Positions 20,836-28,840 of a stretch of DNA of 64,000 nt are shown here, in pieces; within the stretch, counting starts at the first letter, position 1, and the number at the start of each line of letters is the position of its first letter. The notes under the pieces were generated by a model, which did no database searches, was not told the DNA's origin, and worked only from the letters and a program-made list of their open reading frames with translations. Position numbers and translations under genes: made by a program. The DNA is taken from the NCBI RefSeq assembly GCF_001297705.1, contig NZ_LIRF01000006.1, positions 5,001 to 69,000 of the forward strand, written 5' to 3'. Source of the stretch: Chryseobacterium sp. ERMR1:04 (GTDB taxonomy: Bacteria > Bacteroidota > Bacteroidia > Flavobacteriales > Weeksellaceae).

Positions 20836-21219
20836 ATGAGTTTAATTTATCAAAAAGAAATAAAAGTTACCGAAAAGCATATTGACCATAACAATCATGT
20901 TAATAATGTTCAGTATGTACATTGGGTAGAGGAAATCGCCGGTGAGCATTGGGATTTTGTAAAACATAAGACAGAATATCCCGGAGATATCTGGATGCTT
21001 CTGGATCACCATATTCAATATAAAAAACAGGTGTATTTGGGAGATATCATTACCGTGAAAACATATCCTAAAGTTCCTGAAGGAGCCAAACAGCCTAGAA
21101 AAGTTGAATTTTACTGTAATGATCAGCTTGTGGTAGATTCATTAACCTTATGGATTTTGATTGATGTAGAAACTCATAAGATTAAACGTTTGGGAAATGA
21201 TTGGTTGGATAAGATTTAG
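20836..21219 (+). CDS. Hotdog-fold acyl-CoA thioesterase
   Basis: 127 residues with the hotdog thioesterase pattern of the 4-hydroxybenzoyl-CoA thioesterase/YbgC group: IDHNNHVNNVQYVHWVEEI (residues ~16-34), where DHNNHVNN corresponds to the family's D-x-x-G/N-H-V-N-N active-site strand, followed by the hydrophobic helix. The rest is beta-rich (WMLLDHHIQYKKQV, SLTLWILIDVETHKI). It should hydrolyse acyl-CoA or acyl-carrier thioesters in the cytosol; the natural substrate is unknown. It stands alone between the aceA terminator and a convergent membrane-protein gene. Confidence 0.9.
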   Translation: MSLIYQKEIKVTEKHIDHNNHVNNVQYVHWVEEIAGEHWDFVKHKTEYPGDIWMLLDHHIQYKKQVYLGDIITVKTYPKVPEGAKQPRKVEFYCNDQLVVDSLTLWILIDVETHKIKRLGNDWLDKI

Positions 21220-21227
21220 TTATTTAT

Positions 21228-21854
21228 TTATCTTTTCATTTGTTTGTTATACAAAATTATCTGTGGAATAATTAAAATAAATATCGATAAAGAATAAGGC
21301 TGGAAACCTTTAAAGATAGTCAGAGTAATAAAAACTATCATTAAAATTATTGTTAGAAAAGAATTTATTAGATATGCTTTTCTCAAATATCCTTTTTCAG
21401 AAAATTCTTGCCAACTATCTAGAACTTTTATATCGTATAACTTTATTTCATTTTTCAATCTTGAGATAAACTTTTCAGCATCTTTTGATTTGATTTTAGA
21501 ATTATTGATATAGATTGTATTTTTATCTGTTTTAATTTTTCGCAAGAATTGATTATCATCTAAAATGATAACTTTTATATCTCTAAATTCAATTTTTGAG
21601 ATTGGTTTATAATTAAAAATGAGCTTCTTTTTCCAAGTAAGTGCTACCGCATTTTTATCAACAGCTATATTGAGGTGTCCTACTGAAAAATAATACATCA
21701 AGAAAAGTATCATAGCTAAAAATATTAAAGATATAGTGATTGAATGAATTTCAACTCCGATAATAAGAGCTATAAATAGGAATATGGGTAATGTAAAAAC
21801 GCAGGTAATTATTCTTGACTGCCTAAAGATTGTTAGCTTATATTCCTCGTTCAT
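21228..21854 (-). CDS. Membrane protein of unknown function, possible PH-like domain
   Basis: From MNEEYKLTIFR (21854) the protein is 208 residues. Two hydrophobic segments occur at about residues 14-34 and 38-58, then a ~90-residue soluble stretch of alternating strands (AVALTWKKKLIFNYKPISKIEFRD, KNTIYINNSKI), then two more segments near 160-200. The TM-pair plus strand-rich middle resembles bacterial PH-like membrane proteins. An upstream TTG start is possible but lies within a TATTTTTG -7 box, so I reject it. Function unknown. Confidence 0.65.
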   Translation of the reverse strand: MNEEYKLTIFRQSRIITCVFTLPIFLFIALIIGVEIHSITISLIFLAMILFLMYYFSVGHLNIAVDKNAVALTWKKKLIFNYKPISKIEFRDIKVIILDDNQFLRKIKTDKNTIYINNSKIKSKDAEKFISRLKNEIKLYDIKVLDSWQEFSEKGYLRKAYLINSFLTIILMIVFITLTIFKGFQPYSLSIFILIIPQIILYNKQMKR

Positions 21855-21872
21855 TTTTTTTTGAATATATGG

Positions 21873-21880
21873 CAAAAATA
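21873..21880 (-). promoter_or_regulatory. -7 box of the membrane-protein gene (TATTTTTG, minus strand)
   Basis: Ends 18 nt before the ATG at 21854 and decides the start by excluding the upstream TTG codon. Confidence 0.4.
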
Positions 21881-22078
21881 TATAATTATGTATTAACTCT
21901 AATAATCATTCGATGTACAAATAATAATTCATATCAAATTTTATATCATTAATAATATTTATTATGTCTGTGGTATTTCTTATTCTTTTATATTTAAAGT
22001 TAAAAAAATGCTATTCTAATAATTAATATAAATCTTCTAGACTGTACGAAACAAATTTATAACTCAAACCAAATTTCT

Positions 22079-22086
22079 TACCTTTG
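22079..22086 (+). promoter_or_regulatory. -7 box abutting the queD start (TACCTTTG)
   Basis: TACCTTTGC fits TAnnTTTG and ends only 4 nt before the queD ATG, so the transcript should start at or within the start codon. The region 21881-22078 upstream is AT-rich with nothing else recognisable; a preQ1-type riboswitch would need a leader and there is none. Confidence 0.5.
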
Positions 22087-22090
22087 CAAT

Positions 22091-22537
22091 ATGATACGTA
22101 TTACAAAGATTTTCACATTTGAAACGGCCCACGTGTTGTATAACTACGATGGGAAATGTAAAAATATGCATGGACATTCTTATAAGCTGTTGGTAACAGT
22201 GAAAGGGAAGCCTGTAAATGATTTGGAGAACCCTAAAAATGGGATGGTAGTTGATTTTGGTGATATTAAAAGTATTGTAAAACCCGAAATTGTAGATGTT
22301 TGGGATCATGCAGTTTTAATCAACGGATTGTCTCCACACAGAGAATTGGGAGAGAGTCTTGAGAGTCAGGGACATAAAGTGATCTATTGCAACTTTCAGC
22401 CAACATGTGAAAATATGTTGTATGCAATTGCCGCAAAAATAAAATCAAAACTTCCGGAAGGAATTTCTCTTGCTTACCTTAAACTTCATGAAACCGAAAA
22501 CTCTTACGGAGAGTGGTTCGCAGAAGATAATCAATAA
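22091..22537 (+). CDS. queD: 6-carboxy-5,6,7,8-tetrahydropterin synthase QueD
   Basis: Second step of queuosine (7-deazaguanine) biosynthesis, from dihydroneopterin triphosphate. The zinc and catalytic signature is intact: FETAHVLYNYDGKCKNMHGHSY (His, Cys and His-x-His), then DFGDIK, WDHAVLI, PTCENML and the C-terminal LHETENSYGEW. At 148 residues it matches the flavobacterial form. The start is fixed by homology (MIRITKIFTFE), despite the promoter box lying directly upstream. The phosphoesterase gene follows after 24 bp. Confidence 0.95.
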   Translation: MIRITKIFTFETAHVLYNYDGKCKNMHGHSYKLLVTVKGKPVNDLENPKNGMVVDFGDIKSIVKPEIVDVWDHAVLINGLSPHRELGESLESQGHKVIYCNFQPTCENMLYAIAAKIKSKLPEGISLAYLKLHETENSYGEWFAEDNQ

Positions 22538-22561
22538 TATATTCAACAAAAAACTCAATCG

Positions 22562-23353
22562 GTGTTAAAAACTACCATCAATTTAGAACCTGGTAAAAAA
22601 GTATATTTTGCCTCTGATCAACATTTTGGAGCTCCTAATCCTAAGGAAAGCAAAGTGCGTGAAGAGAAATTTATCCGTTGGATGGATGAGATTAAAGAAG
22701 ATGCTCAGGTTTTGTTTTTAATGGGTGACCTTTTTGATTTTTGGCATGAATGGAAGCACGTCATTCCAAAAGGATACGTGCGTGTTTTAGGGAAAATTGC
22801 AGAATTAAAAGACCGTGGAATTCACGTCTATTTTTTTGTGGGAAACCACGACTTGTGGATGAAAGATTATCTGGAAGAGGAAATTGGGTGTACGGTTTTC
22901 TATCAAAAGCAATATTTTGAGATGGGCGGTAAACAGTTTTTACTGGCTCATGGAGATGGTTTGGGACCTGGTGATAAAGGATATAAAAGAATGAAAAAAG
23001 TTTTTACCAATCCTGTGGCACAATGGTTTTTTAAATGGATTCATCCAGATATTGCGATGAAGATCGCTTTATACATGTCTCAAAAGAATAAAATGATCTC
23101 TGGTGATGAAGACAAAGAATTTTTAGGAGAAGAGAAAGAGTTTTTAATTATCTATTCAAAAGAAAAACTGAAAACTCAGCAGATCGATTATTTTATCTAT
23201 GGTCACCGTCACCTTCCCATGGTGTTGGATTTGGAGCAAAAAGCAAAGTATATTAATCTTGGAGATTGGATCTCGTATTTTACATACGGTGTTTTTGAGA
23301 AAGATTTTGAATTGATGACTTTTGCGGATGGAACAAAAAAAAATTACCCCTAA
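22562..23353 (+). CDS. lpxH: UDP-2,3-diacylglucosamine diphosphatase-like phosphoesterase (LpxH type)
   Basis: Calcineurin-like metallophosphoesterase. All five metal motifs are visible: ASDQHFGAP (D-x-H), GDLFDFWHEW, GNHDLWM, LAHGDGLG and GHRHLPM. The Asp-Leu-Phe-Asp-Phe-Trp block is specific for the LpxH branch, which removes UMP from UDP-diacylglucosamine in lipid A synthesis at the inner membrane. It starts with GTG (22562); the next frame context (LKTTINLEPGKKVYFASDQHF) supports this. Length 263. LpxH is likely, but related Bacteroidota paralogs exist. Confidence 0.87.
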   Translation: MLKTTINLEPGKKVYFASDQHFGAPNPKESKVREEKFIRWMDEIKEDAQVLFLMGDLFDFWHEWKHVIPKGYVRVLGKIAELKDRGIHVYFFVGNHDLWMKDYLEEEIGCTVFYQKQYFEMGGKQFLLAHGDGLGPGDKGYKRMKKVFTNPVAQWFFKWIHPDIAMKIALYMSQKNKMISGDEDKEFLGEEKEFLIIYSKEKLKTQQIDYFIYGHRHLPMVLDLEQKAKYINLGDWISYFTYGVFEKDFELMTFADGTKKNYP

Positions 23354-23427
23354 AAGAGGTAATTCTCGGAAGAAAATAAATTTACTTCCTGTTTTTAATC
23401 CATATTCCGGATAAGTATTAGCAATAA

Positions 23428-23535
23428 TCTGACCAAAATTTTAAATCGAAGGTTAAAAAAATATTAAAAGAAAAAGGGTTTTCTTATGACTTGCTTCAAA
23501 TGGAAGTCGTAAAAGAAGCGAATAAAATTTTATAA
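23428..23535 (+). pseudogene. Possible gene remnant (35 open codons without a start)
   Basis: From the stop at 23425-23427 an open frame reads SDQNFKSKVKKILKEKGFSY then DLLQMEVVKEANKIL and stops at 23533-23535, just before the next gene. It has amphipathic, protein-like composition but no start codon except an internal ATG ten codons before its end. It may be the C-terminal stump of a lost gene; I cannot name the family. Confidence 0.3.
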
Positions 23536-23539
23536 AATA

Positions 23540-24523
23540 TTGGAAAATATATTCAGCATACAGTCAGAGCAGGATTTTTTGGATGCAGCATTGAAAACCT
23601 TTCGTTATCAATATGAAAATATTGAGATCTATAGAAAGTTTGTTGATTACCTGAAAATAAATCCTGATGAGGTGAGTGAACTGACAAAAATTCCGTTTCT
23701 GCCCATTGAGATGTTTAAGAATCATCAGATTGTGGACAAAAACGGGTCAGCAGATCTTTATTTTCAAAGTTCGGGAACTACCCAAATGAATTTGTCTAAG
23801 CATTTTATTGCAGATGAAAATATCTATCAGGAAAGTATTTATAAAAGTTTTGAACAGTTCATCGGGAAACCGGAAGATTTTATCTTTTTAGGGCTGCTTC
23901 CAAGTTATTTGGAAAAACAAAATTCTTCCTTAATCTATATGGTAGATTATTTAATGAAAAAATCTGCCAAGCCTGAAAATGGATATTTTCTTTATAATCA
24001 TTCCGATTTATTTGAATTACTGAATACATTGAAAGATAAAAAAGTAATCCTTTTTGGAGTTTCTTTTGCCCTTTTAGATTTCCTTGATTATTGTGATTCA
24101 AACGCTCAAACCTTTGCATTCTCAGATACTCTTACGATTATAGAAACGGGTGGAATGAAAGGGCGTAAAGAAGAAATGACCAAAGATGAGTTACTGACTA
24201 TTTTACAGGAAGGTTTTAAAACGGATAAAATTTATTCAGAATATTCAATGACAGAGCTTCTGTCGCAAGCCTATTCTTTAGGTGAAAATGTGTATCAGTG
24301 TCCAAACTGGATGCGAATTTTGGTGAGAAATGCCGAAGATCCTTTTAATTATGAAAAAGAGGGAAGGACAGGCGCTATCAATATTATAGATCTGGCCAAT
24401 ATTCATTCTTGTGCTTTCATTGCCACGCAGGATTTGGGAAAAACACTTCCGGAAGGTAAATTTCAAGTGTTGGGAAGAATTGATCATTCTGATATTCGTG
24501 GATGCAGTTTGTTGGTGAGTTAG
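23540..24523 (+). CDS. LuxE/PaaK-like acyltransferase
   Basis: 327 residues. FQSSGTTQMNLSKHF (residues ~74-88) is the phosphate-binding S-S-G-T-T loop of the adenylate-forming LuxE/PaaK group, and EYSMTELLSQAY (~233-244) is the matching Y-x-M-T-E motif. GRIDHSDIRGCSLLV at the C-terminus is the hinge region. LuxE activates a fatty acid as acyl-AMP and transfers it to itself; these stand-alone flavobacterial proteins are annotated as acyltransferases without known substrate. The start is TTG (23540), chosen because the first residues ENIFSIQSEQDFLDAAL look like the family N-terminus; the first internal ATG would remove 50 residues. Confidence 0.85.
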   Translation: MENIFSIQSEQDFLDAALKTFRYQYENIEIYRKFVDYLKINPDEVSELTKIPFLPIEMFKNHQIVDKNGSADLYFQSSGTTQMNLSKHFIADENIYQESIYKSFEQFIGKPEDFIFLGLLPSYLEKQNSSLIYMVDYLMKKSAKPENGYFLYNHSDLFELLNTLKDKKVILFGVSFALLDFLDYCDSNAQTFAFSDTLTIIETGGMKGRKEEMTKDELLTILQEGFKTDKIYSEYSMTELLSQAYSLGENVYQCPNWMRILVRNAEDPFNYEKEGRTGAINIIDLANIHSCAFIATQDLGKTLPEGKFQVLGRIDHSDIRGCSLLVS

Positions 24524-24595
24524 TGGGTTGGAGTGTTTGAGAGTGATAGTGTTTTAGAGTTGTAAAAGTTAGGTCTATCATTTATTTAGAAATTC

Positions 24596-25141
24596 ATGTT
24601 AAAAATAGAAGAACTTGTTCATGCATATATCCATTCTCACTGCGATTTTGAGAAAGAGATTGTACTGACCAATCATTTTCATTCTGATTGGGAAGCGGAC
24701 ATGTTGATTATTGATGCGGAAGGTTTCAGTCATGAAATTGAGATCAAGTTTTCGAAGAGCGATTTTAAAAACGACTTTAAAAAATCATATTTCAATACAA
24801 AAACAGGTGAGAAGTTTCTAAAGCATGATAAAATTTCCTGTGGAGATTATGTCTGTAATGCGTTTAGTTTTTTACTTCCGATGGGCATGATTGAGCATGC
24901 TGTAATTCCTGAACATTGCGGAATTATTGAATTCTATCACAATGTTGATACTTGGGAAACCGAATTTTATCTGATCCGAAAGCCGAAAAAAGTTCATGAA
25001 GATTCTTATTGGAATTTAAATGATAAAAACCTTTTTATTCGAAAAATGGCTTTAAATCTCCTTCAAAAAAAGATGGAAATCAAAGGAAAACAAGAAGAAC
25101 TCATCTTTAAAAATCCTTTTGAGATTAAAAAAATAAAATAG
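24596..25141 (+). CDS. PD-(D/E)XK nuclease-like protein (MmcB-like)
   Basis: 181 residues. The centre reads HSDWEADMLIIDAEGFSHEIEIK (residues ~28-50), i.e. E-x-D...(E)-x-E-x-K, the arrangement of a PD-(D/E)XK active site, and the following SKSDFKNDFKKSYF is like the MmcB/VRR-type helix. This suggests a DNA-binding or DNA-cleaving repair protein. No signal peptide, cytosolic. Preceded by a short GAGTGTTTTAGAGT-type repeat and followed by a strong terminator, so it forms its own unit or the end of the LpxH-LuxE unit. The fold is my inference; the cellular role is not known. Confidence 0.6.
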   Translation: MLKIEELVHAYIHSHCDFEKEIVLTNHFHSDWEADMLIIDAEGFSHEIEIKFSKSDFKNDFKKSYFNTKTGEKFLKHDKISCGDYVCNAFSFLLPMGMIEHAVIPEHCGIIEFYHNVDTWETEFYLIRKPKKVHEDSYWNLNDKNLFIRKMALNLLQKKMEIKGKQEELIFKNPFEIKKIK

Positions 25142-25143
25142 AA

Positions 25144-25172
25144 AATCCTGGTCTGCCGCCGGGATTTTTTTT
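25144..25172 (+). terminator. Intrinsic terminator
   Basis: AATCCTGG (25144-25151) pairs with CCGGGATT (25159-25166, one T-G pair), then a T8 run; it starts 3 bp after the stop codon of the gene upstream. Confidence 0.85.
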
Positions 25173-25283
25173 GATACTTTCTTTTTGTACATTCGTCGTT
25201 CATCAATATCTTTGAATATTGGGTGTAAATGAAATACAGATGATGAAATAAATTAGATTTAATTTATTAATTGAAAAGAGAGT

Positions 25284-25943
25284 ATGAAAGAAATAATCTG
25301 TCCTTATTCGTGGGATTGTGGTAAAATATTTTCTCCGCAAGAGTTAAGTGTATTTGACTATAATTTTGTACAATCTGCGGTAGAAAAGAAAATGACTTTC
25401 ATGATCATTCATTGCCCCAATTGTTCCAGAGAGTTCAAGTTTGACACCGTACAATGGAAAGCAGATGAGTTTGGGTATTCTAATCCAAATGTAGTGGTCA
25501 CAAAGAATGAAAAGACCACAAAGCAGCTAACTGCTATTCTCAAAAAAGCTAAAATTGAAATTCCTCTTTCCTATTTTGAATATTTGATCAGTAATAAATT
25601 TGAACCCCAAATTTCAATTTTCCCCGATGAAGAAGATTTTACTCTTTTTACTCTGAATGAGCTTTGTGAAAAAATAAATATAGACGGTAAATCTTATCTT
25701 ACGATTAATCAATTAAAAGGATTTACAGATCCATTGTTAGAAATAATGGGCGGAAGTTCTCAAAAAAAACAAGAAATACAGTATCAAGAATTGGCAGATT
25801 GTTTAGCAATCGGTTTCGAAAACACAAGAATTTTATTGGTAGATCATAGAGATCAGAATTCTTTATGGGTTTTTCATCCAGACGGTGGCGATATCGAAAA
25901 AACAGATGTTACATTAGAAAATATAGTAAGCCGAGAAGAGTAG
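25284..25943 (+). CDS. SUKH (SMI1/KNR4)-like protein with N-terminal zinc ribbon
   Basis: The first ~50 residues contain CPYSWDC and HCPNC, two Cys pairs that look like a zinc ribbon. The rest (~80-219) has the pattern of SMI1/KNR4 (SUKH) domains: IPLSYFEYLIS near the beginning, acidic loops, and LADCLAIGFENTRILLVDHRDQNSLWVFHPDGGDIEKTDVTLENIV at the end. SUKH proteins are frequent immunity proteins against polymorphic toxins, but no toxin is next to it here. It leads a three-gene unit (30- and 26-bp gaps). Family assignment is by eye and moderate. Confidence 0.6.
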   Translation: MKEIICPYSWDCGKIFSPQELSVFDYNFVQSAVEKKMTFMIIHCPNCSREFKFDTVQWKADEFGYSNPNVVVTKNEKTTKQLTAILKKAKIEIPLSYFEYLISNKFEPQISIFPDEEDFTLFTLNELCEKINIDGKSYLTINQLKGFTDPLLEIMGGSSQKKQEIQYQELADCLAIGFENTRILLVDHRDQNSLWVFHPDGGDIEKTDVTLENIVSREE

Positions 25944-25973
25944 CATCACAACATTTATAAAAATTAAAATCCA

Positions 25974-26456
25974 ATGAACAAATTATTTTTCTTCTTGATC
26001 ATTCTAGGGTATCATGCCTCGTATGCTCAACAAAAGATACAGGACGATCTGTGGACAGGGAGTTATGAGGTACATCTCAAGAATGGCGAAAAGGTAACCA
26101 TTGTTGATACTTTAGTTGTTGTAAAAACCGCAGATGCAGATCCGAATAAACTTGCGGCTAGGTATGAATCTGATTTAGCCCGTTGGATGCTTACTTCCAA
26201 AATTAAAGAAGAGAAGATCGTCAGGCGATTTTTATTTGATCCAGAAGATGATGAAGATGGGTACAAAGAATTCGGCTGGACTGATCTGCACAAGAGTGGA
26301 AAAATGAATTGCATAGACGGTGGTCACTTTTTTATTTGTCAGACAGAACCCAACACAACGGTAACATTCAATAAAGAAGAAACTTATCTCACTAAAACCG
26401 GTGTCTTCGGAATATGGCTGCATTACGGTATAGTTGAATTACAGAAAATTAAATAA
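25974..26456 (+). CDS. Secreted protein of unknown function
   Basis: A signal peptide (MNKLFFFLIILGYHASYAQ) precedes ~140 residues with WTGSYEVHLKNGEKVTIVDTLVV, a DPEDDEDGYKEFGW stretch and a C-terminal ETYLTKTGVFGIWLHYGIVELQK. The pattern of strands and the opening WTGSY resemble small lipocalin- or META-like periplasmic domains, but I cannot assign a family. One internal Cys pair (MNCIDGGHFFICQTE) may form a disulfide. It lies 30 bp after the SUKH-like gene and 26 bp before the TraB-like gene, so the three are probably co-transcribed. Confidence 0.7.
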   Translation: MNKLFFFLIILGYHASYAQQKIQDDLWTGSYEVHLKNGEKVTIVDTLVVVKTADADPNKLAARYESDLARWMLTSKIKEEKIVRRFLFDPEDDEDGYKEFGWTDLHKSGKMNCIDGGHFFICQTEPNTTVTFNKEETYLTKTGVFGIWLHYGIVELQKIK

Positions 26457-26482
26457 TCGTTATTATAAATTAATCATATACA

Positions 26483-27301
26483 ATGAAGAATCTTTTTTTA
26501 AGTCTTTCGGTCTTATTATCTTGTTTTTACCATGCACAAAACTCGGGGAAAACAGAAGTTTATATTCTGGGAACGGTTCATGAGCCAACATCTCCTATTT
26601 TAAATCCGCAGAGCCTTTTTGAAATATTAGAGAAGATAAAACCGGATGTAATCCTGCAGGAACTTGATACGGAGCAGATGAAAGATTTCAAAAAAGAAAG
26701 TATGTCTAAAAACTCCAATGAAGTAAGTGCAGCGATATTATTTTTAAATAAATATCCAAAAACCGTTAATCTACCATTCGAATTTGAAGGAAGAAATCAA
26801 TACCGAAAAGATCGCGGAATGGTTCCTGCAGATAATCTGACCATAAAATTAATGGATAGTCTCTATCAAAAGAAAGCATTAAATCCTACGAATACGATCA
26901 TTTTCGAGAAATATATGGAAGCGAATAATGCGCTGAGAGATTTTTCTAAAACGGATATTAAAACTTTAAACTCATTAAGCTTTGAAACGGTTAACAGATA
27001 CCGCCAATTTGTGCAGCACCATGAAATTCCTAAAATTTCGAATTCTGAAGATATTTTTGCTCAAAAGTTTGTAACGAAGCCTAATGGAGAAAAAATTTCA
27101 TACCGTGACGGATATCAGCTTTGGTGTAATTTCTGGGATTTAAGAAACAACACAATGGCCCTAAATATAATCAAACAAGCCAATCTGTATAAAGGAAAGA
27201 AAGTAGTGATTTTAACGGGTGTGCAGCATAAATACTATTTAAAAGAATTGTTGGATAAATACCAAGATGGAAATTATACGGTTATTGAATATTTTAAATA
27301 A
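26483..27301 (+). CDS. TraB/TIKI-like secreted protein
   Basis: 272 residues with a signal peptide (MKNLFLSLSVLLSCFYHAQ). Right after it comes VYILGTVHEPTSP (residues ~26-38), the G-x-x-H motif of the TraB/PrgY/TIKI superfamily, followed by KPDVILQELDTEQM, which carries the conserved acidic residue, and near the C-terminus VVILTGVQHKYYLKELL, the second G-x-x-H block. Members of this superfamily are thought to be metal-dependent proteases or hydrolases; some degrade peptide signals. The function of this one is unknown. Confidence 0.7.
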   Translation: MKNLFLSLSVLLSCFYHAQNSGKTEVYILGTVHEPTSPILNPQSLFEILEKIKPDVILQELDTEQMKDFKKESMSKNSNEVSAAILFLNKYPKTVNLPFEFEGRNQYRKDRGMVPADNLTIKLMDSLYQKKALNPTNTIIFEKYMEANNALRDFSKTDIKTLNSLSFETVNRYRQFVQHHEIPKISNSEDIFAQKFVTKPNGEKISYRDGYQLWCNFWDLRNNTMALNIIKQANLYKGKKVVILTGVQHKYYLKELLDKYQDGNYTVIEYFK

Positions 27302-27463
27302 AAATATTTAACTTTTTTATCGTATTCATAGAAAACAGAATGGCCTGAATTTTGAGAACTGCTGGAAAGAAATAGGTCAAAAGGTTTTCAAGAGTTGTAA
27401 TAATAAATTAGTATTTCTTGAGATCTTAGACTTCAATTTCTTTGATTTTAGATCTGCTTAAAT

Positions 27464-28609
27464 ATGCTAAAAATGAATTTAATTATTTTGACTTTGCTTG
27501 CCGTAATCAGTACTTCTTGCGATGAAAAAGAACAATACCCGGATGATACTATGACAGAGACTCTTTATACAATGCCCGAAGAAAGTGAAATGCATGAAGG
27601 AACCTGGCTGCAGTGGCCTCACCAATATCAGTATGGTACTGCGTATAGAAACAGTTTGGATGCTACTTGGGTGGAGATGACAAAAGCATTGGTTACCAGT
27701 GAAAAGGTACATATTGTAGCTTACAATGAAGCGGAAAAAGATAGAATCACTCATTTACTTTCAAATTCAGGAATTCCGATCAATAATGTTGATTTTAAAC
27801 TCTACAAAACTGATGATGTCTGGGTACGAGATAACGGACCTATTTATGTAAGAGATAAAAATGGAAAGCTGGTCATCGAAGATTGGGGTTTTAATGGATG
27901 GGGAAATAAAACAGATGAAGATTCAGGTGAGCTGATACAATCTGCGAACTGTAATAAAATTCCTGCAAAAATAGCAGCAGATCAAGGGCGAACATTGATC
28001 GATCTGAATTCCACCATGATCAATGAAGGAGGAAGTGTTGAGGTTGACGGTCATGGAACATTAATGGCTTGTAAAAGTTCTATTCTCAACAGCAATAGAA
28101 ATCCGGGAATGACCCAACAACAGGCAGAAGCGATATTCAAAAAATATTTAGGGGTTACTCATTTTATCTGGTTGGACGGGCAAGCAGGTCTTGATCTTAC
28201 CGATCAGCATATTGACGGTTTTGCAAGATTTGGAAATGCCTCCACCATTGTGACGATGGAGCAGGAGGATTTATTAGATTTTGATGTAAAACAATCTGAT
28301 ATCAATACATTGTATGCTGCTAAAAATAAAAATGGGGAAGCTTTTCATTTTGTGAAAGTTCCTTTAACACAATACACCGTAAAGAAGACCAACGGAAAAG
28401 ATTTAGGCTATAAAGGCTCTTATATCAATTATTACATTGCCAATAACAAAGTATTGGTTCCCAATTATAATGATCCCAATGATGCGGTAGCCAATCAGAT
28501 CATTCAGAAATTATACCCTACAAGAACGGTTGTCGGCATTGATGTGAGAAATCTGTATGCCAATGGCGGAATGATTCATTGTGTGACGCAACAGCAGCCG
28601 AAGGATTGA
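27464..28609 (+). CDS. Agmatine deiminase family protein, lipoprotein form
   Basis: Guanidine-group-modifying (PPAD/AguA) enzyme; agmatine deiminase yields N-carbamoylputrescine. It has EGTWLQWPHQYQYG, DDVWVRDNGPIYV, NEGGSVEVDGHGTLM, the DGQAGLDLTDQHIDGFARF block and the catalytic cysteine in GGMIHCVTQQQP (Cys373). Unlike the cytosolic enzymes it starts with a lipoprotein signal (LIILTLLAVISTSC), so it should act in the periplasm or at the surface. The substrate may be agmatine or peptidyl-arginine. ATG at 27464 or 27473 are both possible; either gives the same signal peptide. Confidence 0.88.
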   Translation: MLKMNLIILTLLAVISTSCDEKEQYPDDTMTETLYTMPEESEMHEGTWLQWPHQYQYGTAYRNSLDATWVEMTKALVTSEKVHIVAYNEAEKDRITHLLSNSGIPINNVDFKLYKTDDVWVRDNGPIYVRDKNGKLVIEDWGFNGWGNKTDEDSGELIQSANCNKIPAKIAADQGRTLIDLNSTMINEGGSVEVDGHGTLMACKSSILNSNRNPGMTQQQAEAIFKKYLGVTHFIWLDGQAGLDLTDQHIDGFARFGNASTIVTMEQEDLLDFDVKQSDINTLYAAKNKNGEAFHFVKVPLTQYTVKKTNGKDLGYKGSYINYYIANNKVLVPNYNDPNDAVANQIIQKLYPTRTVVGIDVRNLYANGGMIHCVTQQQPKD

Positions 28610-28662
28610 TTTTTGAGGTAAATATAAAAACTCTTCTCTTGTAGAAGTATAAGTGAAAAAAT

Positions 28663-28698
28663 AAGAGGCTAACCTTTTTGGGAGCCTCTTTGTTTTTA
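28663..28698. terminator. Bidirectional terminator
   Basis: AAGAGGCT (28663-28670) pairs with AGCCTCTT (28683-28690). T-rich sequence follows on + and A-rich sequence precedes it, so it could end the deiminase gene (+) and the effector operon (-). Confidence 0.7.
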
Positions 28699-28840
28699 AT
28701 TGAACACTTTGTGGGATAATTTGTGAAAATATCTACTAATTTGCTTTCACTCTGCTTTTGTGAACATATCCTTGCTTTCCTTCTTTAGTTTCTACTATTT
28801 CGAAGTATGCTGTAAAGTTTTAAACTTAGAAGAGCGGGGG

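Noticed and set aside
22031..22090. PreQ1 riboswitch in front of queD
   Set aside because: The promoter box abuts the start codon, leaving no room for a leader, and no matching hairpin is seen.
23333..23364. Hairpin at the end of lpxH as a terminator
   Set aside because: The stem (AATTACC/GGTAATT) has no T run on the + strand; the poly-A belongs to Lys codons. On the minus strand there is no gene to end.
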